DNA of 64,000 bases from a bacterium (GTDB taxonomy: Bacteria; Joyebacterota; Joyebacteria; Joyebacterales; Joyebacteraceae): the NCBI GenBank assembly GCA_025774935.1, contig JALGZK010000001.1:414591-478590 (forward strand), read 5' to 3'. The position numbers and the translations under genes are program-made. Under the pieces are notes generated by a model. That model was not told the origin of the DNA, searched no databases, and saw only the letters and a program-made list of their open reading frames with translations. Positions within the stretch are counted from its first letter, which is position 1; the number at the start of each line of letters is the position of its first letter. Below, piece by piece: positions 43,301 to 50,022 of this stretch.

Positions 43301-45629
43301 GTTCGCGCCGCCGGACTTCCAGGTCGAGCTCTGGGCCGACGGGCTCCTGGAAGGCTGGATGGATCCGCCGGACCTCTGGTTCTGGCCAGCGGACACGATG
43401 TGCTGGTACTACACGTTCCTGATCGATCCAACGGAGGCGCTCTGGCAGCAGGGCACGCCGGACGCGCCGTTCGTCTACTGGCTCGATGTCCAGGCCATCC
43501 CAGAGGAACCGGGTCCGCAGTTCGGCTGGAAGACGTCTCTCCAGCACTGGAACGACGATGCCGTCTGGGTGCTCGGCGCCGAACCATACGTCGGCGATTG
43601 GTTCGAACTCCGGTATCCGCCGGGCCACGAGCTCGCGGGCCAGTCAATCGACCTCGCGTTCGGCATTACCGGTGAGCCCGAGGACCCGATCGACTGGGGC
43701 GACGCTCCCGACCCGACGTACCCAACGCTCGCGGCGTCGAACGGCGCGTTCCACCCGATCGTGCCGGGCATGTTCCTCGGGGTCACGGTGGATCCGGATC
43801 CCGACGGCCAGCCCGATCCGAACGCGGTCGGGGACGACCTGGACGGGAACGACGACGAGAACGGCGTCACGTTCACGCCGCCTCTCGTGCCCGGGCAGCC
43901 GGCCACGGTCACTGTGACCGCGTCCGCTCCTGGGATGCTCGATGCGTGGATCGACTTCAACGGCGACGGCATCTGGGGAGGTGCCGCCGAGCAGATCTTC
44001 GCGGCCACGGCCCTCAACCCGGGTCCCAACCCGCTGGTGTTCAACGTGCCCGCGGGGTCGATCACCGGTCAGACGTTCAGTCGGTTCCGCTACAGCTCTG
44101 TCGGTGGGCTACCGGTCACAGGAGGGGCACCGGACGGGGAGGTCGAGGACACGAGCGTCTTCATCGAGGAAGCGGAGCTCGACTGGGGCGACGCGGACGA
44201 TCCGCCGTACCCGACGCTCGCGGCTTCGCTGGGCGCGAGCCACGTGATCGTGCCGGGGGTCTTCCTCGGAGCGAGCATCGACGCCGATCCGGACGGACAG
44301 CCGACCGCCAGCGCGGACGGCGACGATCTCGACGGGAACGACGACGAGGACGGTGTGGTCTTCACATCGCCGATCGTCCCCGGACAGATCGCGATGGTCG
44401 ACGTCACGGCTTCGGTCGCCGGCGCTCTCGACGCGTGGGTCGACTTCGACATGAACGGCAGCTGGGGCGACCCGGGCGAGCAGATCTTCGCGACTCAACC
44501 GCTCAACCCGGGTCCAAACTCGCTGACGTTCCTCGTGCCCGGGAGTGCTGTGCCGGGTCTGACGTCCTCGAGGTTCCGGTTCAGTACCGCCGGAGTGCCG
44601 ACCTACACCGGCCTGGCAGGAGACGGCGAGGTCGAGGACTACGTGGTGGGCATCGACCCGGGGCTGGAGTTCAAGTGGGTCCAGTACCCCGACCTCGATC
44701 TCACCGGCATCGACGTCAACGCGTCAGTCATTCCGGAGCCGTACATCCTGGCCGACGACTTCCTCTGCACCGAGCCTGGACGTCTCACGGAAATCACGAT
44801 CTGGGGCTCGTGGCTCTGGGACTTCGTGCCCGATCCAGGAGCAGTCCAGTTCACGCTCAGCATCCACTCCGACATTCCCGACAGCGTGAGCGGCACCGGG
44901 TTCAGCATGCCGGGCGAGGTCCTGTGGATGAGGACGTTCGCTCCGTACGAGTTCGGGGTCGACATCTGGATGGGCGGAATCGAAGAGGGCTGGATGAACC
45001 CGCCCGAGGACTACATCTTCCCGGCTGACTCGGTCTGCTGGATGTACACGTTCGTGATCGACCCGGCGGAGGCGTTCCACCAGGTCGGCACGCCGGACGC
45101 GCCGATCGTCTACTGGCTCGATCTCCAGGCGTGGTCGGAGTTCCCCGACGCGACATTCGGGTGGAAGACGTCACTCGACCACTGGAACGACGATGCAGTC
45201 TGGGGCATAGGCATGGAGCCGTACTTCGGACCGTGGAACGAGCTCCGGTACCCACCGCAGCACCCGTTCCACCCGGAGTCGATCGATCTCGCGTTCGCGC
45301 TCAACATGACCTACGGCACCGACGTGCCAGACGAGGAGATCGTGCCGGAGCGGCTCGGGCTCTACCAGAACGTCCCGAACCCGTTCAACCCGACGACGAC
45401 GATCGGCTACGACGTCCCGGCGGGAGGGAGCCACGTCGCGATCGAGATCTTCGACGTGAGCGGCCGTCTGGTCGCGACGCTCGTCGACGAGCCTCAGCTC
45501 GAGGGCCGTCGGAGCGTGTCGTGGCACGGCGTCGACGAGGCCGGACGCGAGCTCCCGTCCGGCGTCTACTTCTACCGGATGACCGCCGGTGAGTACGCCG
45601 AGACGCGCAAGATGCTCTTGCTGAAGTAG
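37371..45629 (+). CDS. Giant secreted modular protein: six A-modules, eight GEVED domains and FlgD-like tail
   Basis: 2752 residues from ATG 37371 (GGGGGAAAG upstream); signal peptide to about residue 23 (VPVSA). Two modules recur. Module A (about 215 residues) starts [YCF]KW.Q.PDL and contains SPTGYSMPG, EEGWM.PP and HWNDDAVW. Module B (about 160) is a GEVED domain: DWGDAPDP.YPT, DGNDDEDGV, DAWIDFDG and GEVEDY. Order by approximate start: A37450 B38130 A38620 B39280 A39770 B40420 B40910 A41405 B42055 B42540 A43035 B43690 B44180 A44660. The end is FlgD-like (NVPNPFNPTTTIGY ... RKMLLLK). The GEVED loops look calcium-binding. A surface adhesin or matrix role is inferred. Confidence 0.93.
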   Translation: MRSITLVLTAALLVAMAVPVSADWDEGMPAKWVQLPDLDPITSGNINATGTDPFPYLLADDFECIEPGYITDFHFWGSWYLDQLPFGDPNNVFFTLSIHADIPDSLSPTGYSMPGELLWTLEFHPGDFTARVWSQGTDQGWFEPPDLWEYGTDQTCWQYNFYIDPIDAFFQQGTPEVPIVYWVDIQAHPFDTSAFFGVKCSIDHWNDDAVWVPENEPYNGDWNELIYPFGFGHPFEGQSIDLAFVVTGEPAELDYGDAPDPMWPTLAVSDGARHALGVPVYMGVGVDGDPDGQPHPNALGDDLDGNDDEDGVTFTTPLNPGQPASVDIQMFTIGVVDAWIDWGSDGSWGDVGDQIIYSQPVLLGTNTFNFNVPAWVPAGTVTYARFRISMTGGLLPTGFAPQGEVEDYEVTIGEGQAYKWIQPPDLSDLGIDVHATDPYILADDFLCTEPGVLTQIEIWGSWFQDYLPFGGNPDAMTFTLSIHADIPVEQSPTGYSMPGDVLWVQNFAPGQFSAEIWADNLEEGWMEPPDVYVWPGDTVCWKYTFFVDMTEAFYQEGTPGNPIVYWLDLQAHPDDPSALFGWKTSTEHWNDDAVWVQGVEPYLGDWFELRYPPDHPFFPESIDLAFTITSEPVDLIDWGDAPDPSYPTVAASNGANHTIVPGVFMGASIDPETNGQPDPNALGDDNDGNDDEDGVTIITPLAPGAMGTARIDASTAGFVDAWIDFDGEGTWAQAYDQIFASTPVIAGVNLLNFGVPLTIPGGLTTTARYRFSTVGGLPYTGGAPDGEVEDHTVYIGPAVDYKWIQNPDLDTTGIDVNATHPYILADDFLCDQSGPITGIYLFASWLDDYLPEGDPQSVMFQLSIHADIPAEQSPTGYSMPGELLWLHLIPPGSFTASVWAEGIEEGWMDPPDGYIFPADYTCWRYDFTFPPSEAFWQYGTADSAVVYWVDIQAMPNDPTAMFGWKTSLDHWNDDAVWVQGDEPWLGDWNELRYPPGHPFTPESIDLAFGIIGEPGELDWGDAPDPTYQTLGISGGASHVLGAGPFMGASVDADADGQPNASATGDDTDGNDDEDGVVFTSPIIVGQTATLDVTASAACALDAWIDFDGDGQWWTIGEQVFASVTLNPGLNSLSFPVPGTAVAGQSFMRFRVSSAGGLGYSGWAPDGEVEDYEVDIEAETIDWGDAPDPTYPTIAASNGANHTIVPGVFLGAAIDAEADGQPNATATGDDIAGVPDDEDGVVFTSPIVPGQIATVTVTASQNGVIDAWIDFNDNGSWADPGEQIFAATFVAAGPNFLNFPVPASAVITSQTFARFRYNVNGTALPFTGPATDGEVEDYEVSIVEEVSCKWLQYPDLSETGVDVNATEPFLLADDFLCEEPGFINQIEIWGSWAGDVWADPTELAFTLSIHEDIPAEESPTGYSMPGDLLWIRTFDPLTFDIDLFADGLLEGWLDPPDMYVWPGDTMCWKYTFLMDFPDGFYQAGTPDDPIVYWLDVQAHVLTPGVHFGWKTSLDHWNDDAVWVQGNEPYVGDWFELRYPPDHPFAGESIDLAFCIQSDPSVMFDWGDAPDGPYPTLAASNGARHPLGAGLFLGANVDTEPNGQPDAAATGDDLNGVPDDEDGVTFTTPLIPGLPASVSVASSGAGLLDAWIDFNGNGSWLDAGEQIAASTGLVAGANVINFNVPAGSPTGTTFSRFRVSLSGGLAPTGMALNGEVEDHMATIVEALDWGDAPDPTYPTLAASNGANHVIVPGIFMGALVDAELDGQPDGTATGDDLVGVPDDEDGVVFTSPLFLGLTANVTVTASVAGALDAWIDFDGNGSWADPGEQIFVSVPLVPGPNPLGFNVPAGAAMGQTFARFRFSMAGGLGFTGGAADGEVEDHMAEIVEGGTFKWTQEPDLSDWGIDVNSTIDYILADDFECTAPGYITDIHVWGSWVDDLMPLGDPGMVTFILSLHADIPADESPTGYSMPGEVLWMKTFAPPDFQVELWADGLLEGWMDPPDLWFWPADTMCWYYTFLIDPTEALWQQGTPDAPFVYWLDVQAIPEEPGPQFGWKTSLQHWNDDAVWVLGAEPYVGDWFELRYPPGHELAGQSIDLAFGITGEPEDPIDWGDAPDPTYPTLAASNGAFHPIVPGMFLGVTVDPDPDGQPDPNAVGDDLDGNDDENGVTFTPPLVPGQPATVTVTASAPGMLDAWIDFNGDGIWGGAAEQIFAATALNPGPNPLVFNVPAGSITGQTFSRFRYSSVGGLPVTGGAPDGEVEDTSVFIEEAELDWGDADDPPYPTLAASLGASHVIVPGVFLGASIDADPDGQPTASADGDDLDGNDDEDGVVFTSPIVPGQIAMVDVTASVAGALDAWVDFDMNGSWGDPGEQIFATQPLNPGPNSLTFLVPGSAVPGLTSSRFRFSTAGVPTYTGLAGDGEVEDYVVGIDPGLEFKWVQYPDLDLTGIDVNASVIPEPYILADDFLCTEPGRLTEITIWGSWLWDFVPDPGAVQFTLSIHSDIPDSVSGTGFSMPGEVLWMRTFAPYEFGVDIWMGGIEEGWMNPPEDYIFPADSVCWMYTFVIDPAEAFHQVGTPDAPIVYWLDLQAWSEFPDATFGWKTSLDHWNDDAVWGIGMEPYFGPWNELRYPPQHPFHPESIDLAFALNMTYGTDVPDEEIVPERLGLYQNVPNPFNPTTTIGYDVPAGGSHVAIEIFDVSGRLVATLVDEPQLEGRRSVSWHGVDEAGRELPSGVYFYRMTAGEYAETRKMLLLK

Positions 45630-45659
45630 CACCATCGCTGTCCAGGAGCGGTAGAAGGG

Positions 45660-45687
45660 GAGGCCCCCGGCACACGTCGGGGGCCTC
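45660..45687 (+). terminator. 10-bp stem-loop after the giant GEVED gene
   Basis: GAGGCCCCCG pairs with CGGGGGCCTC around an 8-nt loop, followed by TTC. Confidence 0.7.
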
Positions 45688-45714
45688 TTCGCGACGCGAC
45701 GGGGTGGCAGAGGT

Positions 45715-45743
45715 TTGGCCGGTCCGGGTCCCCGTGCTATGAT
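45715..45743 (+). promoter_or_regulatory. Extended -10 promoter of the tandem ASST genes
   Basis: TTGGCC (45715-45720), a 17-nt spacer ending TGC, then TATGAT (45738-45743), 55 nt before the TTG start. Confidence 0.55.
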
Positions 45744-45779
45744 GCATGCGAGCACACCCGAGGCGGACCCGGCACGTCA

Positions 45780-45789
45780 GGGGGGGGGG
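45780..45789 (+). repeat. Run of ten G in the leader of the first ASST gene
   Basis: Ten consecutive G lie 8 nt before the TTG start codon and probably overlap the ribosome binding site. Such runs can slip during replication. Confidence 0.7.
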
Positions 45790-45797
45790 AATCGAGC

Positions 45798-47138
45798 TTG
45801 CACCGGTCCGGCCGAGCGTCCCGCAGGGCGATTGTCGACACCGCTACCATCCGGCGGGTCGTCCTTCTGCTGGCCGTGGGTGTCCTCCTCGCCGCGCCCG
45901 GCTGCTCCCGGGAGGAGAGGGACCGGGACGACGGGACGACGACCATGTCCGAGGCGCCGGACAGGGAGGGGCGCTGGCGCGTCGCCAAGGACTGGCTCGA
46001 GCGCGGGGGGCTGAGCGACGAGCAGCGCGCGGAGATCGAGCGTCTCCAGACCCTGGGGTACGTCGGAGGCGTGAACCCCGCGCCGCCCGAGACAGGAGTG
46101 ACGGTCCACGCCCCCGAGCGCACGCACGACGGACTCAATTTCTACACGTCGGGCCACTCGCCTGTCGCGATCCTCATGGACATGGGCGGCAACGTCCTCC
46201 ACACGTGGGAGTACGGGTTCAGCGACGTCTGGCCGGACCGGAAGTACCCGGACCCTCCTGACGCCGCCGAGCGTTGGCGCCGTGCCCACCTCTTCGAGAA
46301 CGGCGACGTCCTCGCGATCTTCGAGGGCGTCGGGCTGATCAAGATCGACAAGGACTCGAGACTCCTGTGGGAGTACTCGGGGGGCGCTCACCATGACCTC
46401 GAGGTCATGGACGACGGGACCATCTACGTCCTGACGCGCGACGCGCACCTCATCCCCAGGATCAACGAGAGCCAGCCCATCCTGGAGGACTCGATCACGC
46501 TGCTCGACGGGAACGGAAACGAGCTCCACCGGTTCTCCGTACTGGAGGCGTTCGAGAACTCGGAGTACTCCAGCGTTCTCGAGAGGATGGAGAGGTCGGG
46601 CGACATCTTCCACACGAACACCGTGGAGGTCCTCGACCGATCGCTCGGAGACGAGCTTCCCGGATTCCGCGCGGGCAACCTTCTCATCTGTCTGCGGGAG
46701 CTCAGCGTCATCGCGGTGATCGACCCGGAGCGCGAGGTGGTCGTCTGGGCGCTGTCCGGCAACTGGAAGGCGCTCCACCAGCCGACCCTGCTCGAGAACG
46801 GCAACATCATGATATTCGACAACAAGGGCAGCGACGGGATGTCGCGAATCGTCGAGTTCAACCCCGCGACTCTCGAGGTGGCGTGGATCTACAGGGGGGA
46901 GCCACCGATCCCTCTGTTCTCGCCGTCGTGCGGCTCGAACCAGCGTCTCCCGAACGGCAACACGCTCATCACCGAGTCGGACAACGGCCGGGCGATAGAG
47001 GTGACACCCGGGAGGGAGACGGTCTGGGAGTACTGGAACCCGGAGAGGGCGGGGGAGATGAGGGAGTTCATCGCGACGATCTTCGAGATGATCAGGCTCC
47101 CGGAGGGCTTCCCGACCGACTGGGCGAGGGGGAAATGA
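45798..47138 (+). CDS. Arylsulfotransferase-family lipoprotein (first of a tandem pair)
   Basis: 446 residues from TTG 45798. This start is supported by the paralogue downstream, whose lipobox Cys is at the same position (C36, LAAPGC). A helical segment (REGRWRVAKDWLE ... LQTLGYVGG) leads into an arylsulfotransferase-like beta-propeller: GLNFYTSGH, ILMDMGGNVLHTWE, GGAHHDLEVMDDGTI, NGNIMIFDN, LPNGNTLITESDNGR. Known enzymes of this fold move sulfuryl groups between phenols in the periplasm; HHDLEVMDDG may hold the active His, but the activity is not established for this subgroup. The second copy begins 115 nt downstream. Confidence 0.85.
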   Translation: MHRSGRASRRAIVDTATIRRVVLLLAVGVLLAAPGCSREERDRDDGTTTMSEAPDREGRWRVAKDWLERGGLSDEQRAEIERLQTLGYVGGVNPAPPETGVTVHAPERTHDGLNFYTSGHSPVAILMDMGGNVLHTWEYGFSDVWPDRKYPDPPDAAERWRRAHLFENGDVLAIFEGVGLIKIDKDSRLLWEYSGGAHHDLEVMDDGTIYVLTRDAHLIPRINESQPILEDSITLLDGNGNELHRFSVLEAFENSEYSSVLERMERSGDIFHTNTVEVLDRSLGDELPGFRAGNLLICLRELSVIAVIDPEREVVVWALSGNWKALHQPTLLENGNIMIFDNKGSDGMSRIVEFNPATLEVAWIYRGEPPIPLFSPSCGSNQRLPNGNTLITESDNGRAIEVTPGRETVWEYWNPERAGEMREFIATIFEMIRLPEGFPTDWARGK

Positions 47139-47253
47139 CGCCTCCCCGCCAGGCGGGAGCAACGGAGCCGCGATGACACTCGGCGGTGTCCCGTGCCACG
47201 ATGCCCGGCAGCGAATCCGAACTGACGCACGGCCCACACTGGAGGAACTCAGC

Positions 47254-48603
47254 GTGAATCGACCGCACGTCGTCTCCTGGAAGGGAAGTCGTTCCTCCGA
47301 CGCCAAGCGGCGCGTCCTTCTGCTGCTGGCCGCCGCCGTGCTCCTGATCTCCCCGGGGTGCTCGCGAGAAGATGCGGGGACAGCCGAGGAGACTGCCGGC
47401 GATTCGGCAGGCGCGCGCCCGAGGGAGGGGCGCTGGCGCACGGCCGGCGACTGGGAGACGAGGGGCGAACTCACCGACGAGCAGCGAGCCGAGATGGAGC
47501 GGCTCCAGACCTTGGGCTACGTCGGAGGCGTCAACCGCGCGCCGCCTCAGGTCGGCGTGACCGTCCACGACCGGGCTCGCGCCCATCCCGGGCTCAACTT
47601 CTACACCTCGGGCCACTTCCCGGGCGCGATCCTCATGGACATGGAGGGGAACGTCCTCCACACGTGGGAGCTCGGGTTCGCCGACGTGTGGCCGGGGCGG
47701 AAGTACCCCGATCCCGCGGACGCCGCGGAGCGGTGGCGCCGCGCGTACCTCTACGAGAACGGAGACGTGCTCGCGATCTTCGAGGGCGTCGGCCTCATCA
47801 AGCTCGACAGGGACTCGAACCTGTTGTGGTCGTACGAAGGAGGCGCACACCACGACCTGGAGGTCATGGACGACGGGACGATCTACGTCCTGACGCGGGA
47901 GGCCCACATCGTGTCCAGGATCAACCAGAACCAGCCGATCCTGGAGGACTCGATCACGATCCTCGACGCCGACGGAAACGAGCTCCGGAGCGTCTCCATC
48001 CTCGATGCGTTCAGGAACTCGGTCTACGACCGCACGCCACGCGGGATGAAGATGGCGAACAGGGGCGACATCACGCACGCGAACACGCTCGAGGTGCTGG
48101 ACGGGAGGATCGCCGACATGATTCCCGCGTTCCGGAAGGGAAACGTGCTCGTGTCCTTCCGGAAGCTCAACTCGATCGCCGTCGTCGACATGGACGCGGA
48201 GGAAGTCGTGTGGGTGCTCTCAGGGATGTGGCTGGCCCAGCACCAGCCGACAGTGCTCGAGAACGGCAACATCCTCATCTTCGACAACGGGGGAAACAGG
48301 GGCCCCTCACGCGTGATCGAGTTCGATCCCGTCACGCAGGAGATCGCGTGGAGCTACCTAGGCGGCCGCACGAAGAAGTTCTTCTCGAAGTCGTGCGGCT
48401 CGAACGAGCGGCTCCCTAACGGAAACACGCTCATCACGGAGTCGGACAACGGCCGCGTGTTCGAGTTGACACGCGACCACGAGATCGTCTGGGACTACAG
48501 GAATCCCGAGCGAGCGGGGGAGCAGCTGGAGCTCATCGCGACGATCTTCGAGATGGTCAGGCTGCCAGCTGACTTCCCGATCGGCTGGGCGGGCGGGGAG
48601 TGA
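47254..48603 (+). CDS. Arylsulfotransferase-family lipoprotein (second of a tandem pair)
   Basis: 449 residues from GTG 47254 (GGAGGA at 47241-47246); the frame is open from 47173 but that start lacks a ribosome binding site. The lipobox is LISPGC (C36). Sequence is closely similar to the upstream gene along its whole length, with the same REGRWR, GLNFYTSGH, GGAHHDLEVMDDGTI and LPNGNTLITESDNGR blocks, so the pair arose by duplication. Probably in one transcript with the first copy; the 115-nt gap shows no clear promoter. Confidence 0.85.
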   Translation: MNRPHVVSWKGSRSSDAKRRVLLLLAAAVLLISPGCSREDAGTAEETAGDSAGARPREGRWRTAGDWETRGELTDEQRAEMERLQTLGYVGGVNRAPPQVGVTVHDRARAHPGLNFYTSGHFPGAILMDMEGNVLHTWELGFADVWPGRKYPDPADAAERWRRAYLYENGDVLAIFEGVGLIKLDRDSNLLWSYEGGAHHDLEVMDDGTIYVLTREAHIVSRINQNQPILEDSITILDADGNELRSVSILDAFRNSVYDRTPRGMKMANRGDITHANTLEVLDGRIADMIPAFRKGNVLVSFRKLNSIAVVDMDAEEVVWVLSGMWLAQHQPTVLENGNILIFDNGGNRGPSRVIEFDPVTQEIAWSYLGGRTKKFFSKSCGSNERLPNGNTLITESDNGRVFELTRDHEIVWDYRNPERAGEQLELIATIFEMVRLPADFPIGWAGGE

Positions 48604-48637
48604 TCTGAGAGGACCCGTTGACTGCTCCGAGATGTAA

Positions 48638-48664
48638 CGAGCCCCGGGCGTCGCCCGGGGCTCG
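48638..48664. terminator. Bidirectional 13-bp stem-loop between convergent genes
   Basis: CGAGCCCCGGGCG and CGCCCGGGGCTCG are perfect complements with one central T. It can serve both the ASST pair and the minus-strand PLP enzyme. Confidence 0.75.
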
Positions 48665-48693
48665 GCTGTTTCGCGCGACGTGCGCGCCACAGC

Positions 48694-49830
48694 TCAGCTC
48701 CTGCGCGGGCAGTTCGGCAACTCCTCGTCCTCGCGCGGGTCGAGCGGGCCGGACTCGGCACAGTCGAGGGGGTCGCAGCACGTCTTGCAGACACGCTTGA
48801 ACGCGCGGAACCCGAGGAGCTCGACACCGGGCGCGAGGTAGCCCTCGCCGACGGGCTGCTCGCTGAGGAGATCGGTAGACAGGTACTTCTTGTTGTCGTC
48901 CGGGAAGACCGTCGCCACGACGGCATCGTCGCCGAGCTCATTCTGGAGCTGGACCGCACCGAGGAAGTTCGCGCCGGACGAGATCCCGACGCCGATTCCA
49001 AGGTCGTGGGCGAGCATCTGCGCCATGAGGATCGCGTCGCCGTCGTCGACGCTGATGACGCGGTCGAGCGCGTCCAGGTTCACTATCGGAGGGACGAACT
49101 CGTCGGAGATACCCTGGATGCGATGGCGGCCGACCTTGCATCCGGTCGAGAGCGTGGGGGAGTTCGAGGGCTCGAGCGGGTGGAGCCGGACCTTCGGACT
49201 CATCTCCCGGAGGAACCCTCCGACGCCCATGATCGTCCCGCCGGTGCCGACGCCCGCGACGAACGCGTCGGGGACCATCCCGCGGAACCGGAGCTGCCAC
49301 CAGATCTCCGGACCGGTCGTCTCCGCGTGCGCCTCGATGTTGTCGACGTTGGAGAACTGCCTCGGAAGAAAGGCCCCGGGCGTCCGGGCGGCGAGTTCCT
49401 CCGCCTTCTCGATGCTGCCCAGGAACCCGCCCTCCTCATGGCTCACGAGGTGGATGTCGGCCCCAAGGCTCCTTATCAGTCCGATCCGCTCCTCGCTCAT
49501 CCAGTCGGGCATGAAGATGGCCACCGGGTGACCGAGAGCCCTGCCGATCGCGGAGAACGAGATGCCCGTGTTGCCGCTCGTCGCTTCGACGATGAGACCG
49601 CCGCGTTCCAGGAGCCCGCGGGAGTAGCCGCGCTGCACGATGTGGAACGCCATGCGGTCCTTGATGCTGCCGGTCATGTTGAGGTTCTCGGCCTTGGCGT
49701 AGAGCACCCGTTCCCGACCCTGGTACATGTAGTCGACGGCAAGAAGGGGCGTGTTGCCGATGAGGCGCGTGAGGCCCCGCATCCGGCGATCAAGGTCGTG
49801 AGCGACCACGGTTGTCTCCTCCACCTTCAT
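48694..49830 (-). CDS. Cysteine-synthase-family PLP enzyme with Cys-rich C-terminal tail
   Basis: 378 residues. LIGNTPLL, the PLP lysine K57 in [17 protein letters not shown] and [10 protein letters not shown] place it in the CysK/cystathionine beta-synthase fold. The likely reaction is beta-replacement on (O-acetyl)serine with sulfide or another thiol. The last 32 residues hold five Cys (348, 351, 352, 357, 374) in a VCKTCC....C pattern not found in ordinary CysK, perhaps a metal site. Start choice is uncertain: at ATG 49830 an AGGAGG abuts the codon, whereas GTG 49809 has GGAGGAG at a normal distance. Confidence 0.9.
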   Translation of the reverse strand: MKVEETTVVAHDLDRRMRGLTRLIGNTPLLAVDYMYQGRERVLYAKAENLNMTGSIKDRMAFHIVQRGYSRGLLERGGLIVEATSGNTGISFSAIGRALGHPVAIFMPDWMSEERIGLIRSLGADIHLVSHEEGGFLGSIEKAEELAARTPGAFLPRQFSNVDNIEAHAETTGPEIWWQLRFRGMVPDAFVAGVGTGGTIMGVGGFLREMSPKVRLHPLEPSNSPTLSTGCKVGRHRIQGISDEFVPPIVNLDALDRVISVDDGDAILMAQMLAHDLGIGVGISSGANFLGAVQLQNELGDDAVVATVFPDDNKKYLSTDLLSEQPVGEGYLAPGVELLGFRAFKRVCKTCCDPLDCAESGPLDPREDEELPNCPRRS

Positions 49831-49857
49831 CCTCCTGGCGTCTGTCCATCCACCTCG

Positions 49858-49885
49858 ATTCTAGCACAACTACGCTCCGGGGCAA
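49858..49885 (-). promoter_or_regulatory. Promoter of the PLP enzyme gene (minus strand)
   Basis: Read on the minus strand: TTGCCC (49885-49880), 16 nt ending TGC, then TAGAAT (49863-49858), an extended -10. Confidence 0.55.
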
Positions 49886-49899
49886 GCCACGAGCCGCCA

Positions 49900-49926
49900 T
49901 TGACTCGCCCACCCGCAGCGTATAGC
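49900..49926 (+). promoter_or_regulatory. Candidate promoter of the P-type ATPase gene
   Basis: TTGACT (49900-49905) and TATAGC (49921-49926) with a short 15-nt spacer, 97 nt before the start codon. Confidence 0.4.
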
Positions 49927-50022
49927 CTTGATGCTCCAGCCGACGGCAGGCCGCGTCTCCGTCGGCAGTCTGACACACGGCTCGGAAGAGACCACCACGG
50001 GACACGATTCGGGACGGGGGGC

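Noticed and set aside
49006..50022. Possible N-terminal extension of the P-type ATPase
   Set aside because: The frame is open only because it is antisense to the PLP enzyme; family members begin near residue 1 at 50023.
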